The notes under the pieces were generated by a model that had not been told where the DNA came from, searched no databases, and saw nothing but the letters and a program-made list of their open reading frames with translations. Below, piece by piece: positions 1 through 10,929 of a DNA stretch of 64,000 nt (within the stretch, counting starts at the first letter, position 1; each line of letters starts with the position of its first letter). Source of the stretch: Tetrastigma voinierianum (lineage: Eukaryota; Streptophyta; Magnoliopsida; Vitales; Vitaceae). The stretch covers positions 558,001-622,000 of the forward strand of contig JAEQBH010000650.1 of NCBI GenBank assembly GCA_016808115.1. Reading direction: 5' to 3'. Both the position numbers and the translations under genes were made by a program.

Positions 1-478
1 TCGTACACCGTCTGGGGCAAAATATCATGCTTGTCCCCCTGAAACGTAACACGAGTACCGTCCTGTGTGTAAGCGGTAACCCTCCTACGCTCACAATCGA
101 TGAGGATTCTGTATGCCGTCAGCCAATCCATCCCAAGGATGACGTCGAACTCTGACATGTCCATGACCCTCAGGTCCACTGTGAGCAGAATCCCAAAGAT
201 CTCTAGCTCGCAACATCGACATATCATCCCTATCCTCGCCCTAATCCCTAGGGGAGAACTCATATACAAGGGCTCCTCCAAGGCCTCAACCTCTAAGCCC
301 AACTCTATCATAACTGATGCAACGATGAATGAATGTGAAGCACCATAATCAAATAACACTCTTGCCCATAAGCGAGATAGCAAGAACGTACCCTGTATGA
401 CTGGCTGCTCTATGGGCTCAACCGATGATGTGACGGCGTAGACACGCCCTTGAATCCCTGACATCCCCGCCTCGTGGC
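1..478 (-). pseudogene. Tekay-like gypsy retropepsin (protease) fragment
   Basis: Minus-strand start of a gypsy polyprotein protease, the enzyme that cleaves Gag-Pol in the virus-like particle. The frame is open from about 478 to the window edge. Near 118-147 it reads EFDVILGMDWL, the conserved flap and core strand of plant gypsy retropepsins. The catalytic motif normally written DTGASHSF reads DYGASHSF (positions 327-350), so the Thr next to the catalytic Asp is replaced by Tyr and the protease is probably inactive. The upstream linker (GRVYAVT) joins the gag relic at 479-1,550 in the same orientation. The gene is cut by the window start. The family call (Tekay/Del-type chromovirus) is inferred from motif wording and from kinship with the element at 59-64 kb. 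Confidence 0.85.
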
Positions 479-1550
479 CTCGTCCCTACTGCTCATAACT
501 CCGCCTCTTCCGTCTGACGGTGTAATCTGGAGGTGCTCAGCCTCCCGAGATCGACATCAATTCCTTCCCACCCATACTAGAGGGTGGAGGGAATATAACA
601 GATCCGCCTGTCCCACAAACGATCGACTACGCCGCTCGAAACCTGATCCGTCTTGAGGGCAATCCTCCTCATATGTTCGGGCCGCTGGAAAATGGTAGCA
701 CACCATCCGCCCGCACCCGACTAGCAACCCCGACCGTCCTCGGTTCCAGGATGGGTCGCGGCTCGAACCCCCGCGGAACTAGAAGCCCTTTGCCTTTCTC
801 GAACCGGATGAAGACCGACTCTCCTTTCTCTCTACCACCGACACTGCATCCCGAGTGCTTCAGGCATCCTCCATCTCCCTCTCTACGGTCATGGTTGTCC
901 CAACTATGAGTTCATGTCTCGTAGGCTAAGTCCATAATCCTACCTCCCGAATGAACAACTTCACCATTCTCAAACTTCCCGACTCTAGCCAGTTCATCAG
1001 GCCACATAATCACTGCAGCGAGCTAACTCCATGAACCCGCCACATACTCAATCACGCCATAGCTCCCCGTCAAATTCTCTAGGAACTCCCCGAGCCTTCG
1101 TATGTCTAGCTATGTCCGGAAAATACTTGCCCATGAACAGCTCCGGAACTCGTCCATGTCACGCTCTTTAGGTCCCTGTGAGGTCTCTCACCAATTCCAC
1201 CACACTTAGTTCCTCGCCCCAGCCGGAATGCAGCCTAGTCTAATCCTAGTCAGATCGGCTGCACCCCATCACCTCTAATATCTTCTCAACTCGCATAACC
1301 AATGGTCCGCCATCGGATTCTCCTACCTAGAACGAGGAGGATGATGGATTCCAAATCTATAGAGGACTTAATTCTCCCCTCGTCTCCCAACTCCGTGCTA
1401 GGCCTCAGGCAAAGGCAAGAACAAGAACCCCACGGCCTCAACAAAGGCCCGCTTAGTCAAAAAACCAAAGGGTTCCCCGACCAAGACTCCCGTGGACGAC
1501 CTCTACGTCCTCTCCCGCGACTAGCCATCTACACATGTCAAATGACAAGT
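479..1550 (-). pseudogene. Tekay-like gypsy gag remnant with decayed zinc knuckle
   Basis: Capsid/nucleocapsid relic of the same minus-strand element. Pieces of the retrotransposon gag domain can be read between about 830 and 1,300 in shifting frames, including EFLENLTGSYGVIEYVA and ARVGKFENG, which match the usual gag pattern of a Tyr-Val-Ala segment followed by a Lys-Val-Arg-Lys-Phe segment. The zinc knuckle at 652-703 keeps the first and last Cys and the acidic-Cys-Pro end, but the second Cys reads Phe and the His reads Tyr. Several frameshifts and stops are present. The gag at 63.4-64.0 kb aligns with it segment by segment, so both belong to one family. Confidence 0.75.
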
Positions 1551-3018
1551 TAAGTTTTAATGCAGTATCTCTAAGGTGTAAACACAGCCCTGAGACACTA
1601 TTCACATACCGAAAAATTTCCATACACAATGTCAATGCATTTTTAGGTAATGCAAGACAATAATTCCATATATTAAATCATACACAACAAAAATTTTATT
1701 TTATTTTATTTTTTAAAACCCTGTGAACAGTGTTCATGAACAGTGTCCATAAATAGTGAGTGTAAATAGTGCACTTAGTCAAAACTGGGTTGGGTGCACA
1801 GTGCGCACACCCAAGGCCTAGGCTGTGCGCACACTGCGCCCAGGTTGCACGCACGCCACACACTGGGCGTTGTGTCGTGGCGCACTAGGTGTCGTGATCG
1901 CAGCCCTCCGCCTCGTCAGCCACATGTCATAGCCAGACTCGGTCCGGTCGCAGCCGTGTCGCTGGCCAGATAGCCTTACACCGTGTCGATCCCCCCACAG
2001 CATACCAAAATCAGATCGCGATACAGAGGCCCGTGGTTGCAGCTATGTTAGCGCGAAGCCGCCAGGCGTGTCACAACGCCCTCCCGTCAGATTACAACCC
2101 CTGGCAAGGCGTTTTATCGCAGCTCGTGGTTGTGATTGCGCCCGCGGCGCGCCGCTCGCCGCGATATCAAAGCAATTGCACGCACTCGCGCGCCAGTCCG
2201 CACGCACTTTACCGCCGCCTCGTGAAGCTTCACTGTCGCTGACGCCCACTCGGGCTGTGTCGCACCCTCACACAATACCTCAACACACACACCGTCGGGT
2301 CGTGACGTGTCCCGGGCGTGCGCCCCAAACTCTACCGTGTCACGACATAATCTGCTGTACGTGACCCAACACTAAAATGGGCAAAGAGCCCATTCCAGCT
2401 CCACCGCACCTTTTTTTTTCACTTTTTTTTTTGTTCTACTCACTGCAGGATCACAAATTTTTTTTTTTTTTTTCATATCTTCAATAGAACCAAAAATATT
2501 TATCATTATTTATTTTATTCCTTTATTTTTTTTCTTGTTTTACGCACTATAAAACCCCAGAAAAAAATTTCCTCAACTTTTTTTTTTTAATCCTCCAGTA
2601 GCCTCCCTACTACTCCTAAAATGCAGTAGCCTAGACAACTACAATTTATACAACTCAAAAATTTTAAGAGTTTAATTTTAACTCATTTTCAAGGCAAAAA
2701 TTGGAATACCTTCACCTACGTAATTACTGGTCTGCTCATAAGTCAAAAAACTCGAGTTAACCGGTCCATAAATATATATATATACATTTTATTTTATTTT
2801 TTTCGCTTATTTCTAGACTATTTCTCGCTCTATAATTTCTCAACATTCAGGGGTTATGTTTTCTAGACCCTAATGTTCAACATTTTTCTATATGATATTC
2901 ACCAAGCATACAAGCACACAATTCAATCACACATCACAATTAATTAATCAAAATGCACAATGGATGCATGATCTAACTCGTTTCCCATCGAGCGCCAGGG
3001 TGGCCCGTACACCTAAGC
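1551..3018 (-). other. 5' leader of the minus-strand Tekay-like element, GC-rich repeats
   Basis: Non-coding stretch between the primer site and gag. At 1,690-1,760 it carries short repeats of the GTGAACAGTG / AAATAGTG type beside an A/T run of AAAAT units, and the same combination occurs at the matching place in the element at 62.5-62.7 kb. Between about 1,790 and 2,360 it is strongly GC-rich with many GTGCGCAC-, CGTGTC- and GCGC-type words that are partly self-complementary. From 2,405 to 2,600 there are several poly-T runs. No protein could be recognised, and the short open frames here are by-products of the GC-rich words. Confidence 0.6.
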
Positions 3019-3030
3019 TCCGGAGCATCG
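3019..3030 (-). other. Decayed primer binding site
   Basis: On the minus strand the sequence next to the LTR end aligns with the primer site of the 59-64 kb element (TGGTATCAGAGC, complementary to the 3' end of initiator tRNA-Met) and is followed by the same CTTAGGT-AC context. Several bases have changed, so the call rests on the alignment rather than on the motif itself. Confidence 0.5.
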
Positions 3031-4742
3031 CTCGCGACGCCCCTACTCGGGCAGCGGTCCATTGACCACCGCGCTCTCTCAATCTGCGGAAAAACCTGTG
3101 TCTCATATCACGAGACCCATACATGAGTAAAAATGGCCACGCTGGGCCCACGCATCACTCACCTAATAATCTAACCAACTATATTACAATACCGAAGTTA
3201 ATTACATCTTAATACAAAACATATATTAAAATATAGAATTAAATTCTAATACATGTTTTACAAAATACATATCAAACCACAATCAGAGCTTTCTTCTCAA
3301 AGCGGCCTCCTAATGAGGCGTCGTTTTCCGGACCTCCACATACAGAAATAATTTTCCCTCGATAGGGTGAGCAATTCCAGTGGTAGAATTTATCCTATGA
3401 GTTACTCCTTTGATGCACATGTATTGCAACGAGCACATTCAAGCAAATGCTTATGATCCTACTTGAATATCTACGTACCCCAATCCATGACTGAGTCCTC
3501 AGACTCCCTCACATGCCTAAGCTATGAAAATCGTTTTTAAATAAATATTTATTTTAATTGAGACTGACCCTCAGTATAAATATATTTGGACAATCCTCAT
3601 GGTGATTACCATTGGAGGTAACTCTAGAAACTATTCCATAGGCCCCTGGCGTGGTGTTGGACAATCTTTGACACAATTATTCGAACAACTGCTGATAAAA
3701 TTATTATTTTTAATAATTTTACAAATTAATTCATCGTTTGGACAACCCTCCGATTTTATTTGTCATGTACTCACACCTACCATTCTAGGGTGCCCCGGTG
3801 CATATGAAATGCATTATGCCATTTTCAACAATTCATGTTAATATATATTAAACATGCATATATTAATAAGAATTAACTCACAACACAATGTTATTCAATT
3901 CATAGCAATAACATCAAAATTAGCTCACATGGGCTACTAACCAATTCAAGCAATTCATTTTCAATCACCCGAGCAACACACAAATCACACACAAATCAAT
4001 GAACAATGAGCCCTAGGTAAATACTATTCACAGCCACACTGAAATTTTTCTTCACTCAGTCCGAATATTTTGGGATGAAAACACGGCATCATCAGGGCCA
4101 CTAACCAAATCCTCATCCATTAAAATGATTTTTAGCCAAAGAATAAATCAAGTAGGAGAAGACCCCTACCTCTTGGAGTTGTCGAAACTCTACAAAATCG
4201 GTGTCCACGCGTAACCCTTGTAACATAGATCAACTTTGCTTCTTCGCACGACAAGAATGGAGCGAATGCAGGCATTAAAATATAAGAGAGGTTGGACTTT
4301 CTCTCTCTAGAACTAGTTTTCTTCCCTCGATACGTTTCCGATGAAATGGAAGAAGATGATGTCTTTATATATTTTTTTTTCTTTTGAATTAATTCCCTTT
4401 TTGTCTCTTAGTTTGACTTTTAAGGGCTCTTTGACAAATGGCAATCTGAAAGTAAAATTTATCTATCCTCTCGTACAATCATGCAACATGTGTCATTGGG
4501 TATATATGATAGGTGACCCTTGTCACATCATATATCTACTCCATAATTTGTCATATGACACGTGTGTCTCGAAGCGTAGAATTGGTATCTCGGGTCGACA
4601 AAGGTGGCCAGTGGTAGATGGATTTATGAGGGACAATTTATTGAGTGAAGTCGTTTCGTCATCAGATATCTAGAAGGTCTGGATTTGACTCAGAATTACC
4701 ATTTACTTTTTCGAAAATTACAGAATTTTCTGGGTTTTTACA
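3031..4742 (-). mobile_element. 5' LTR of minus-strand Tekay-like gypsy element
   Basis: On the minus strand this LTR starts at 4,742 with TGTAAAAACCCAG and ends near 3,031 with GGGGCGTC before the decayed primer site. It is a relative of the plus-strand LTR at 59,397-61,320: both have an early AATTCTG block, a later TGTATTAGAATT stretch, a GGGCCCA block followed by TTTACTCATGTAT, and the terminal GGGGCGTC. At about 1.7 kb it is shorter than its relative (1.9 kb). There is no partner LTR in the window because the element runs off the left edge. The 3,600-3,840 frame inside it is chance. Confidence 0.75.
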
Positions 4743-5535
4743 AATCGCCCTTGGAAGTGTAGTAAGAACACCTAATCGGCTCGATATGATTAGGGGAGTA
4801 AAAGCTCATAATTGGAAAAAAAAAAAACTACAAATAGTAGGTTTTTCTAAAACATTCTTAAAAAAATATTACATTTTCCATTTCTATCCATTTTTCGTTA
4901 TTTACCTAAATATTTTAATAAATTAGTTATATCTTTTAAGAAATTGGTTATATGGAAAAAGATCGGTGGGAAAAATTACTTTCACAATTTTTTTAATTAG
5001 TATTACATCTCTGATATTATTTTGAAGAATGTTTTTATTCTTAACAACAAAAATATAAAAAATATTGTTTGATAATATAAAATTTATTTTATTTTTTCTA
5101 TTTTTAAAAAAGATGTTTTTAGACTATTTTAAAAAAAATTTTATTTATGTCAAACAATGATTATCTAAGCATAGAAAATAATTAGGTATTAAAAAAAATT
5201 AAAGCAATATACATACAAATTATGTTTTTAATATATATATATATAAATATATTTTAAAAAAAATTTAAATTCTTAAACAAACTTTTATTTTTATAAACTA
5301 TTTATGTTAAGATAATATTTTTATTCAAGAATTTTCCTACTAAGTTTATCTTTGAAATTTTATCCTTAATTATTTTTTACATAGAAAAATATTTTAAATA
5401 AAAATTTATTTTAATTTATTAAAAATTTATTTTTAATTTGATATTAATTTTTAAATTTTAGTTATTTAATATGTTAAAATTATAACTCAAAATAAACTCT
5501 ACTTCAAAATTAATTTTTTATAACATGATTATAAA
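4743..5535. other. AT-rich intergenic DNA
   Basis: Very AT-rich sequence with many A and T runs and no recognisable coding or transposon motif. It separates the LTR on the left from the SINE-like piece on the right. Confidence 0.6.
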
Positions 5536-5745
5536 TATATTGACATACGCATATAATGATGAAAGCTTAAGCTCGAGCAAGAATGTGATCATTAGATCCC
5601 ATACTAGTGTTAAGGTTCTGCATTCGAGAGCACGAGCCATCATCATGGGCCATTGTGAAACCCCTTTGTATGCTCACATGCGTGGGGAGGACATGGGGCA
5701 CAATGAAATAAAAATAAATAAAAAAGAAGATGAAAAACTTAAATA
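5536..5745 (+). repeat. tRNA-derived SINE-like fragment
   Basis: A GC-richer island of about 200 bp in very AT-rich DNA. It contains a box-B-like segment (AAGGTTCTGCATTCGAG, near 5,613-5,630) of the kind that forms the RNA polymerase III promoter of plant SINEs, followed by an unrelated body and an A-rich tail near 5,705-5,740. A clear box A and target duplications were not found. A degenerate tRNA-like sequence or other short repeat is possible. Confidence 0.35.
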
Positions 5746-6149
5746 TTACAATTAATTTTATTTATCATAAATTATATATTTAATAAATTGTGCTCAATGA
5801 CCTGATTATTAATCTCTGTAACATTATAATAGTGATAATAATAATAGATCTATGATTATTTAAAAAAAACAATTTGTTATATATGTGATTAGAGTTTTTA
5901 TTATACTTTAGTTTTTATTGATTGTTTTGGTTTGATGAAAATACAGGAACCAAAATCTAAAAAATGGTGAACAAAGTCTAAGATTATAGATAGAAAAGAA
6001 AGTTCCTCTTGATCTAGAGGGTGTAGTCTTACATTATTTTTCTACACCAAAATTGGAGAGGTTTTTACTTGTGTATTTGTATGGTTTTGAGTAGGGTTTT
6101 GGCCATTTCCTAACTTTTTTTCTTGCTTCTTAACTTCTTTTCTTGTTCA

Positions 6150-6275
6150 TCTCTATCACTCTCACTCAAAGTCACTGGTTTTCTCTACCATTTTCACTCA
6201 AAGTCACTACAAAAACAATAATCAGCTAGTCACTGTTTTTCTCTACCACTCTCACTCAAAGTCGCCTTATATATA
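6150..6275 (+). repeat. Three diverged copies of a pyrimidine-rich 27-bp motif
   Basis: The phrase TCTCACTCAAAGTCACT, or a close variant, occurs near 6,160, 6,193 and 6,250, each preceded by TCTCTA-C. The copies are unevenly spaced (about 32 and 58 bp). Function unknown; the surrounding DNA is AT-rich and non-coding. Confidence 0.5.
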
Positions 6276-6746
6276 TTCATTGTTTTTATATCTCTCTATC
6301 ATGTCACATAGGTAAATTTACCTACTTTACCAAGTAGTAATTTATAATCATCTACCAACTATCAAGCTATCAACACCAAGTGAACCAATTCTACGTTTTA
6401 AATTATATAAAAGAAAATAAAAGTATAACATATGTCAAGTTATTTGACATAATATATAAAGTACTTTTAAAGTTTGTTTAAACAAAAGTATTTTTAAAAT
6501 TTGTAAATTTTTTCAAAAAGATTGAAAACTTTACTATTAAATTTTGTATTAGAAAATAACAATGTTTTAAAAACGGTACCAATGGTTAGTCATAAATATA
6601 TAATTTATATATTATTAAAATATAAATAAATAATTGGAAACCAATATTATTTAATTTCTATTTTTGATATGATTATAAATATAAATATAAAAACCATTCG
6701 ATCTTTGTTCTCTAATAGTTGGTTAGAACTTTAAAAGGTCCACTAG

Positions 6747-6983
6747 AAATCGGAAACGATTGAAGAAATAACAAGATGTTTCTTCCCCTTATCCCATTCT
6801 GATGTGATATACAAGTTACACCACGATTTTGAAATAGAAGAGAGATTTCAAGAAATGGTAGACTTTTTTATTGATTCCTACGGAATAGATAAAAAACAAT
6901 TCTTGGATGAGGAATTTAACTACAAGGATGAATATGAATCGATCAAGCAATCTTTATTGGTCAGCCAGCCAGCCAGCCCATGA
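6747..6983 (+). other. Unrecognised exon-like open frame without Met start
   Basis: An open frame of 78 codons runs from just after a stop at 6,744 to the stop at 6,981-6,983. It lacks an initiator Met near its beginning, but the translation has protein-like composition: acidic and aromatic residues with segments such as FQEMVDFFIDSYGIDKKQF and EEFNYKDEYESI. CACTAG directly before it could be a 3' splice site, so it may be a last exon or an exon relic. I do not recognise the family. It ends right beside the converging PMEI-like pseudogene on the other strand. Chance is possible at this length. Confidence 0.3.
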
Positions 6984-6984
6984 T

Positions 6985-7560
6985 CATATATGAATCACAT
7001 TTGCAGAAAATCCATAATCCGAAGAGAGATGAGACTCAACCACTTAGTATCATTGTTTTTGCTTCCGTCAACATGAGAACCAGCCCAACCTCGGAAAGAG
7101 TCTTCACAAGTAGTAGGAAAGTCAGAGATAGAGCCAGAAACATGGATAAAGCTTTGAGAAACTTCTTGGCCTTGTACTCTTCAATGATGTCATCTATTTA
7201 ATTTTTCGGCTCCAGCACTACAGAACCAAACAAACATTTAAGTCTCTTCACAGATGGGTCTAATCCCTTCTTCCCAATTAGTTGTCTGATGTAGCCTAAG
7301 GTGTCAGTGGTGTTATCCCGCAATAACCTAATGGCGATCAATCCTAATTCCGGGATATCTGCGCGATCACTGCCCGGAGCGGCCTTCAGAGAACTCTTGC
7401 AGAAGCTGTAAAAGTAACGCTCATCCTCAATGGGGACATTGCTTGGGGGGAGAAAGCCTGAGGCCCTTTTGCAGGTTACATCTATTAGGGTGCTGAACAA
7501 ACAATATGCTGAAAAAGAAATCATCATCATGAGAAAGAGACTGCCAAAGAGGGAAACAAA
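6985..7560 (-). pseudogene. PMEI / invertase-inhibitor-like gene, frameshifted
   Basis: Members of this plant family are small secreted four-helix proteins that inhibit pectin methylesterases or invertases in the wall or vacuole. From 7,530 leftwards the frame begins MMMISFSAYCLFSTL (signal-peptide-like), then DVTCKR, a second Cys in YSFC, an ADIPELGLIAI helix and TDTLGYIRQLI, and reaches the third-Cys region (KRLKC) before a premature stop at 7,198. The rest of the domain continues in other frames: a TTCEDSF block (about 7,094-7,123) and NNDTKW..SLISLRIMDFLQ (about 7,010-7,060). At least two frameshifts are needed, so the gene is broken. The first two Cys are about 24 residues apart, where 8-10 is usual. 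An in-frame codon upstream (TTT before GGC AGT) may mark a lost ATG. Family call fairly secure; target enzyme unknown. Confidence 0.65.
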
Positions 7561-8200
7561 AAAATCTTTTCTTCTCTCACTCTTTAATAGCCTTCTTCAG
7601 CCGTAACTTTTCTTCCATTTTATATTGAAGTTTCCCTTCCTATTGTTTTGTTTTATAAACAAGTATTTATTTATTTAAGGACCCAGAATCATTCTAAGGT
7701 ATCTGTTAAATTACGTAACAAATTTAGTTAAGTCAATTTAAAGGATGAAAATATTGGTAAATACAGAATTTATTTGTGACTTTATGGATATATAAAATAT
7801 ATATCAGTAAAATATAGATATATATTTTTCATTTTAAAAAAAGATTATTTTTAGCAAGGTATAATTATCATCATTGTGATTAAGGATAATGTTATTATAT
7901 TTTTCTAAAATGTTAATTTTAAATTCCCTTTATATATATATATATATACTATATATACTCTTATATCTACTATACTTATATGCTATTTTAAAATTCAAAA
8001 CTATTTAAGTAAACACCTTCTTGGGGGAGTTGCTTCAAATCAGTGACTGAAATTTTTTTCTTTTGTTTGACGGCATGACAATGATCACAATGTAGACACA
8101 TAAATAAATTATTTAAGCCAGAATATTCAAAAATCCAAAAACTAAATATCATTTATTAATTAAATGGAAAAAGAGAAACATTACTTTTAGAATCGGAAAA
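7561..8200. other. AT-rich intergenic DNA
   Basis: AT-rich, with a short TA run at 7,931-7,950 and no recognisable coding motif. It would include the upstream region of the PMEI-like pseudogene; no convincing promoter was identified. Confidence 0.5.
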
Positions 8201-8204
8201 CAAA

Positions 8205-8290
8205 GCTAGCAGCCATGATCATGAATCAGTTTTGCAAATCCATAATCACAAGAGAGCGCACTCAACCAAAAAGCATTATAAGTGCAAAAG
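8205..8290 (-). pseudogene. Second fragment of the PMEI-like gene 3' end
   Basis: This stretch resembles 6,980-7,065: CCATGATCAT, then TTTGCA-AATCCATAAT, then AGAGAG and ACTCAACCA occur in the same order. It corresponds to the C-terminal end of the inhibitor domain on the minus strand. Only about 85 bp remain, pointing to an old local duplication followed by deletion. Confidence 0.45.
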
Positions 8291-8539
8291 TTTTTTCTTC
8301 AACGGTTTTGACATGGTCAAGTTCTTGACTTTCAAAATCTTATTTTTAAAATTTATTCTCCATTTATCTATAACAGATTTGATGATAATTTAAATTTTAA
8401 TTAATTTAATATCTTTTATCTCAAACCAATTTGTTTAAATAAATATTTCTAAACGTTTTGTCCTTTCACTTCGCACTTCCTTGAAAAGTGATTTAAAAAA
8501 ATGAAGGTAGCAGCAGTGGGAAAGAGAAAAGAAGGGAAA

Positions 8540-8770
8540 TAATTCAATACCAAAATGAAACCCAATAGAAACTTGGTTATAGAGTCCAAAATACTGTTTT
8601 GTAATTATAGTGGGGCTATGGTACAATTTAACGAATCAAGAAACCACCATGACTTGATTCATGAGATATTGGTCAAGAGGAGTAAACTAGTGGTTGAGAA
8701 GATACATTCTACAGATAACTTGGCAGATCCCTTCAACAAAATATTGACAAGAAGACTCTCTGATCATTAA
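8540..8770 (+). pseudogene. Copia RNase H C-terminal fragment
   Basis: Last part of a Ty1/copia polyprotein. The frame 8,555-8,770 reads CNYSGAMVQ (normally CDNSGAVAQ), then HDLIHEILV, VVEKIHSTDNLADPFNKIL and LSDH, the standard end of plant copia RNase H, ending just before the LTR. About ten residues are missing between the SGA and HDLI blocks, so it is an internally deleted relic. It directly abuts the LTR at 8,771-9,007, as expected for the 3' end of an element. Confidence 0.8.
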
Positions 8771-8914
8771 TTATAAGAATTGTATATGGGTGCCCGATGT
8801 ATATATCTTGTAGTATACATCTTGCATGCTTTGTAGGTATTAGAGTATATTTAGGGTTTTTTTTTTTATTAGCTTTATGTTATTACTATTTTGTCCCTAT
8901 ATTGGTATAAATAA

Positions 8915-8978
<64 letters not shown>

Positions 8979-9007
8979 CAATAATAATATAAGTCTATTT
9001 AGTAATA
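8771..9007 (+). mobile_element. Copia LTR (short) between two internal fragments
   Basis: AT-rich stretch of roughly 230 bp lying between the RNase H end and a primer-site-like sequence at 9,008. It starts around TGTATATGGGTGCC (8,783) and ends near AGTAATA. Because gag sequence follows the primer site, the LTR has internal sequence on both sides. It contains a long TA microsatellite. Exact ends are uncertain since no second copy is in the window. Confidence 0.55.
8920..8977. repeat. (TA)n microsatellite
   Basis: About 28 uninterrupted TA units inside the copia LTR. Confidence 0.95.
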
Positions 9008-9019
9008 TGGTATCAAGCG
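9008..9019 (+). other. Copia primer binding site (decayed)
   Basis: TGGTATCAAGCG directly follows the LTR end. The plant copia consensus is TGGTATCAGAGC, complementary to initiator tRNA-Met; the last bases differ. Confidence 0.6.
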
Positions 9020-9379
9020 TATTCAAGGCTGGGGCCAGCAAAAAAAACCTAACCCTTGCGATCAGCGTCACCCATCTGTCAAATGATGCGTGCTTTTAGG
9101 CATTTTACTGTGCCATTCAAACCACTCTAATGCGATTACCGCGATACTCACGATAGCTAAAAATCTTCTTCCACCGATGTTGTAAGTACCTCCTCGTCAT
9201 CACGGCCGGTTTTGAGCGGGGCGTCGTCTCGAATTTAATTATTCTCATTATACATTCTTTCGAAACCTTTGCTAGACTATGTGTAGATTATTCTACATGG
9301 TGGCTCCAATTCAAGTCTCTCCTATGCGAGTATGATTTACTACGCTTCATTGACAGCTTCAAGTCGTGTCCTCTGGCAA

Positions 9380-9830
9380 TGATAACTCTGCCCTATGCCT
9401 CATCCCCCTCCTCAAATATGGCTCAAACAAGACCAATTGCTTCTCAATGCAATTGTTGGGTTTGTATCTGCCACCCTAGTGCAGTTTATCTCTACTTCCA
9501 TCACATCTCGTGTTGCATGGACTATTCTCGAAAAGACGTATGCCTTTCCTTCGTGCGGATGGATCATGACCCATCATCAAAATCTTGCCGATCAATGAGG
9601 TAGTTGGGTAATGCAGGCTATGTCACGAGATGCATCAAACCTGTCTTGACTCTCTTACCTTTGCAAGAAGTCTCTATTGACTTGGATGAGCTCTTCATCC
9701 ATATTTTTGGCTTGACCTTAGCCCTGACCTACTCAGAAACATATCTTATGCCCTACAGGCGCAAGACAGCTCAGTTACTTTTGAGAATTATTTTAAGTAG
9801 CCTACTTGAATTCCTGAGGCCTAAATGAAA
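9380..9830 (+). pseudogene. Copia gag (UBN2-type) fragment
   Basis: Gag capsid relic in at least two frames. The frame from 9,395 gives KQDQLLLNAIVGFVSATLV and ITSRVAWTILEKTYAF, the classic copia gag pattern of a W-x-x-Q-D-Q-L segment followed by a S-R-x-x-W-x-x-L-E-x-x-F/Y-A segment. The frame from 9,604 carries a later gag part with SIDLDELFIHI. It follows the primer site by about 370 bp, a normal leader length. Stops and frameshifts make it non-functional. Confidence 0.7.
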
Positions 9831-10640
9831 GTGGGTTCCTTGGCACCACGCTCGGCTCAGGCGAGCACGCCTTGGTTACTTTGCCTAGCCATGTCCCGCG
9901 TCGGTTGACCAGGCGTGGCGGCCGGGCAATGGCAGATCTCGGCGATCATGGTCCACTCCTTGTGACCCCGCCAATCTGAGACTGGCTCCTCCCTCCGTTT
10001 GTCTCCTCGGCCATCCCGGCTACGCCGTCAGGCTTCCGGGGCATAGTCGCTACCTCGAGCGTTGTCAAAATTATGGTATAATCGGACACTCTACTCGGCG
10101 GTCTGGGATCTCCCCATCCACCTCGACACTTGCATCCTCTTCCATTCGCCTACGGGCTGGTGGCAGGCCTTCATTGCACCTGTGCATCTTTGCCGTCCAT
10201 TATTCTCATCCACAATGAATTCTCAGATTGGGTCGTTGGTCGGGTGCCTCTCGCATGTGACCATGGATCTTGCTACCTTCACTCTTGAGGCGTGCAGCCT
10301 ACGAAACGATTATTTCTTATTGGTGATGGTACCTTAGGGTTTATCTATTTCAGGCATTGACTCTTTCATCCTTACCTATCCACCTGCACCATTGTTATTT
10401 ACGTGTGTAACGTGTGCGCGATGTCAAAAGTGTATTTAGGTCCTGCGCCTTTTGTAGCCGATAACCACTATTATTATCCTATTTTTTACTCTTTCTTTTT
10501 CACGGGTCTGCGGGGAGGTTGTCACGAGGGTCACCTTAGTTGGCAAGCAGCGTAGAGGCAATGTCTATTACTAGCCGAAGTAAGTCCTCTTCGATCTTCC
10601 ACCCTAATTCTATCTTTTTCAGTTTGGTCCTCGCTTTCCG
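9831..10640 (+). pseudogene. Degenerate copia gag C-terminus and protease region
   Basis: GC-richer relic between gag and the pre-integrase piece. Near 10,257-10,340 short protease-like motifs appear: DHGS where copia proteases have DSGA, then IGDGTLGFIYF, resembling the usual GDG-x-x-I strand after the active site. Frames are broken throughout; the call depends mainly on position between gag (9.4-9.8 kb) and the pre-integrase block (10.65 kb). Confidence 0.45.
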
Positions 10641-10850
10641 CTATCTCCATGTGGCATAGTCGTCTAGATCATCTGTCTTTACATATTTTTTGCAATTTTC
10701 TAAGTGTTCTAAATATTTCCTTTCCTAAGGAACGTTTATGTTCATTTTTTCGTACCTCCTACAATATTAATAAAAATACAATTACATTTTGCCAAATCAA
10801 ACCATTCTCTTACTCTCACTCTTGTGCTCATTTTTAAGTATTTTCATAAA
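10641..10850 (+). pseudogene. Copia gag-pre-integrase fragment
   Basis: The frame 10,649-10,837 opens MWHSRLDHLSLHI, matching the W-H-x-R-L-G-H-P-S zinc-binding start of the copia pre-integrase domain (Gly reads Asp and Pro reads Leu here). The element stops here; no integrase core or RT follows, so the rest of pol has been lost. Confidence 0.65.
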
Positions 10851-10929
10851 AATATATCAAAATGAACATAAATTATAAATAAAGAAAATGATAAAAATAA
10901 TAAAATAAATTTTTTATTATTATAATAAT

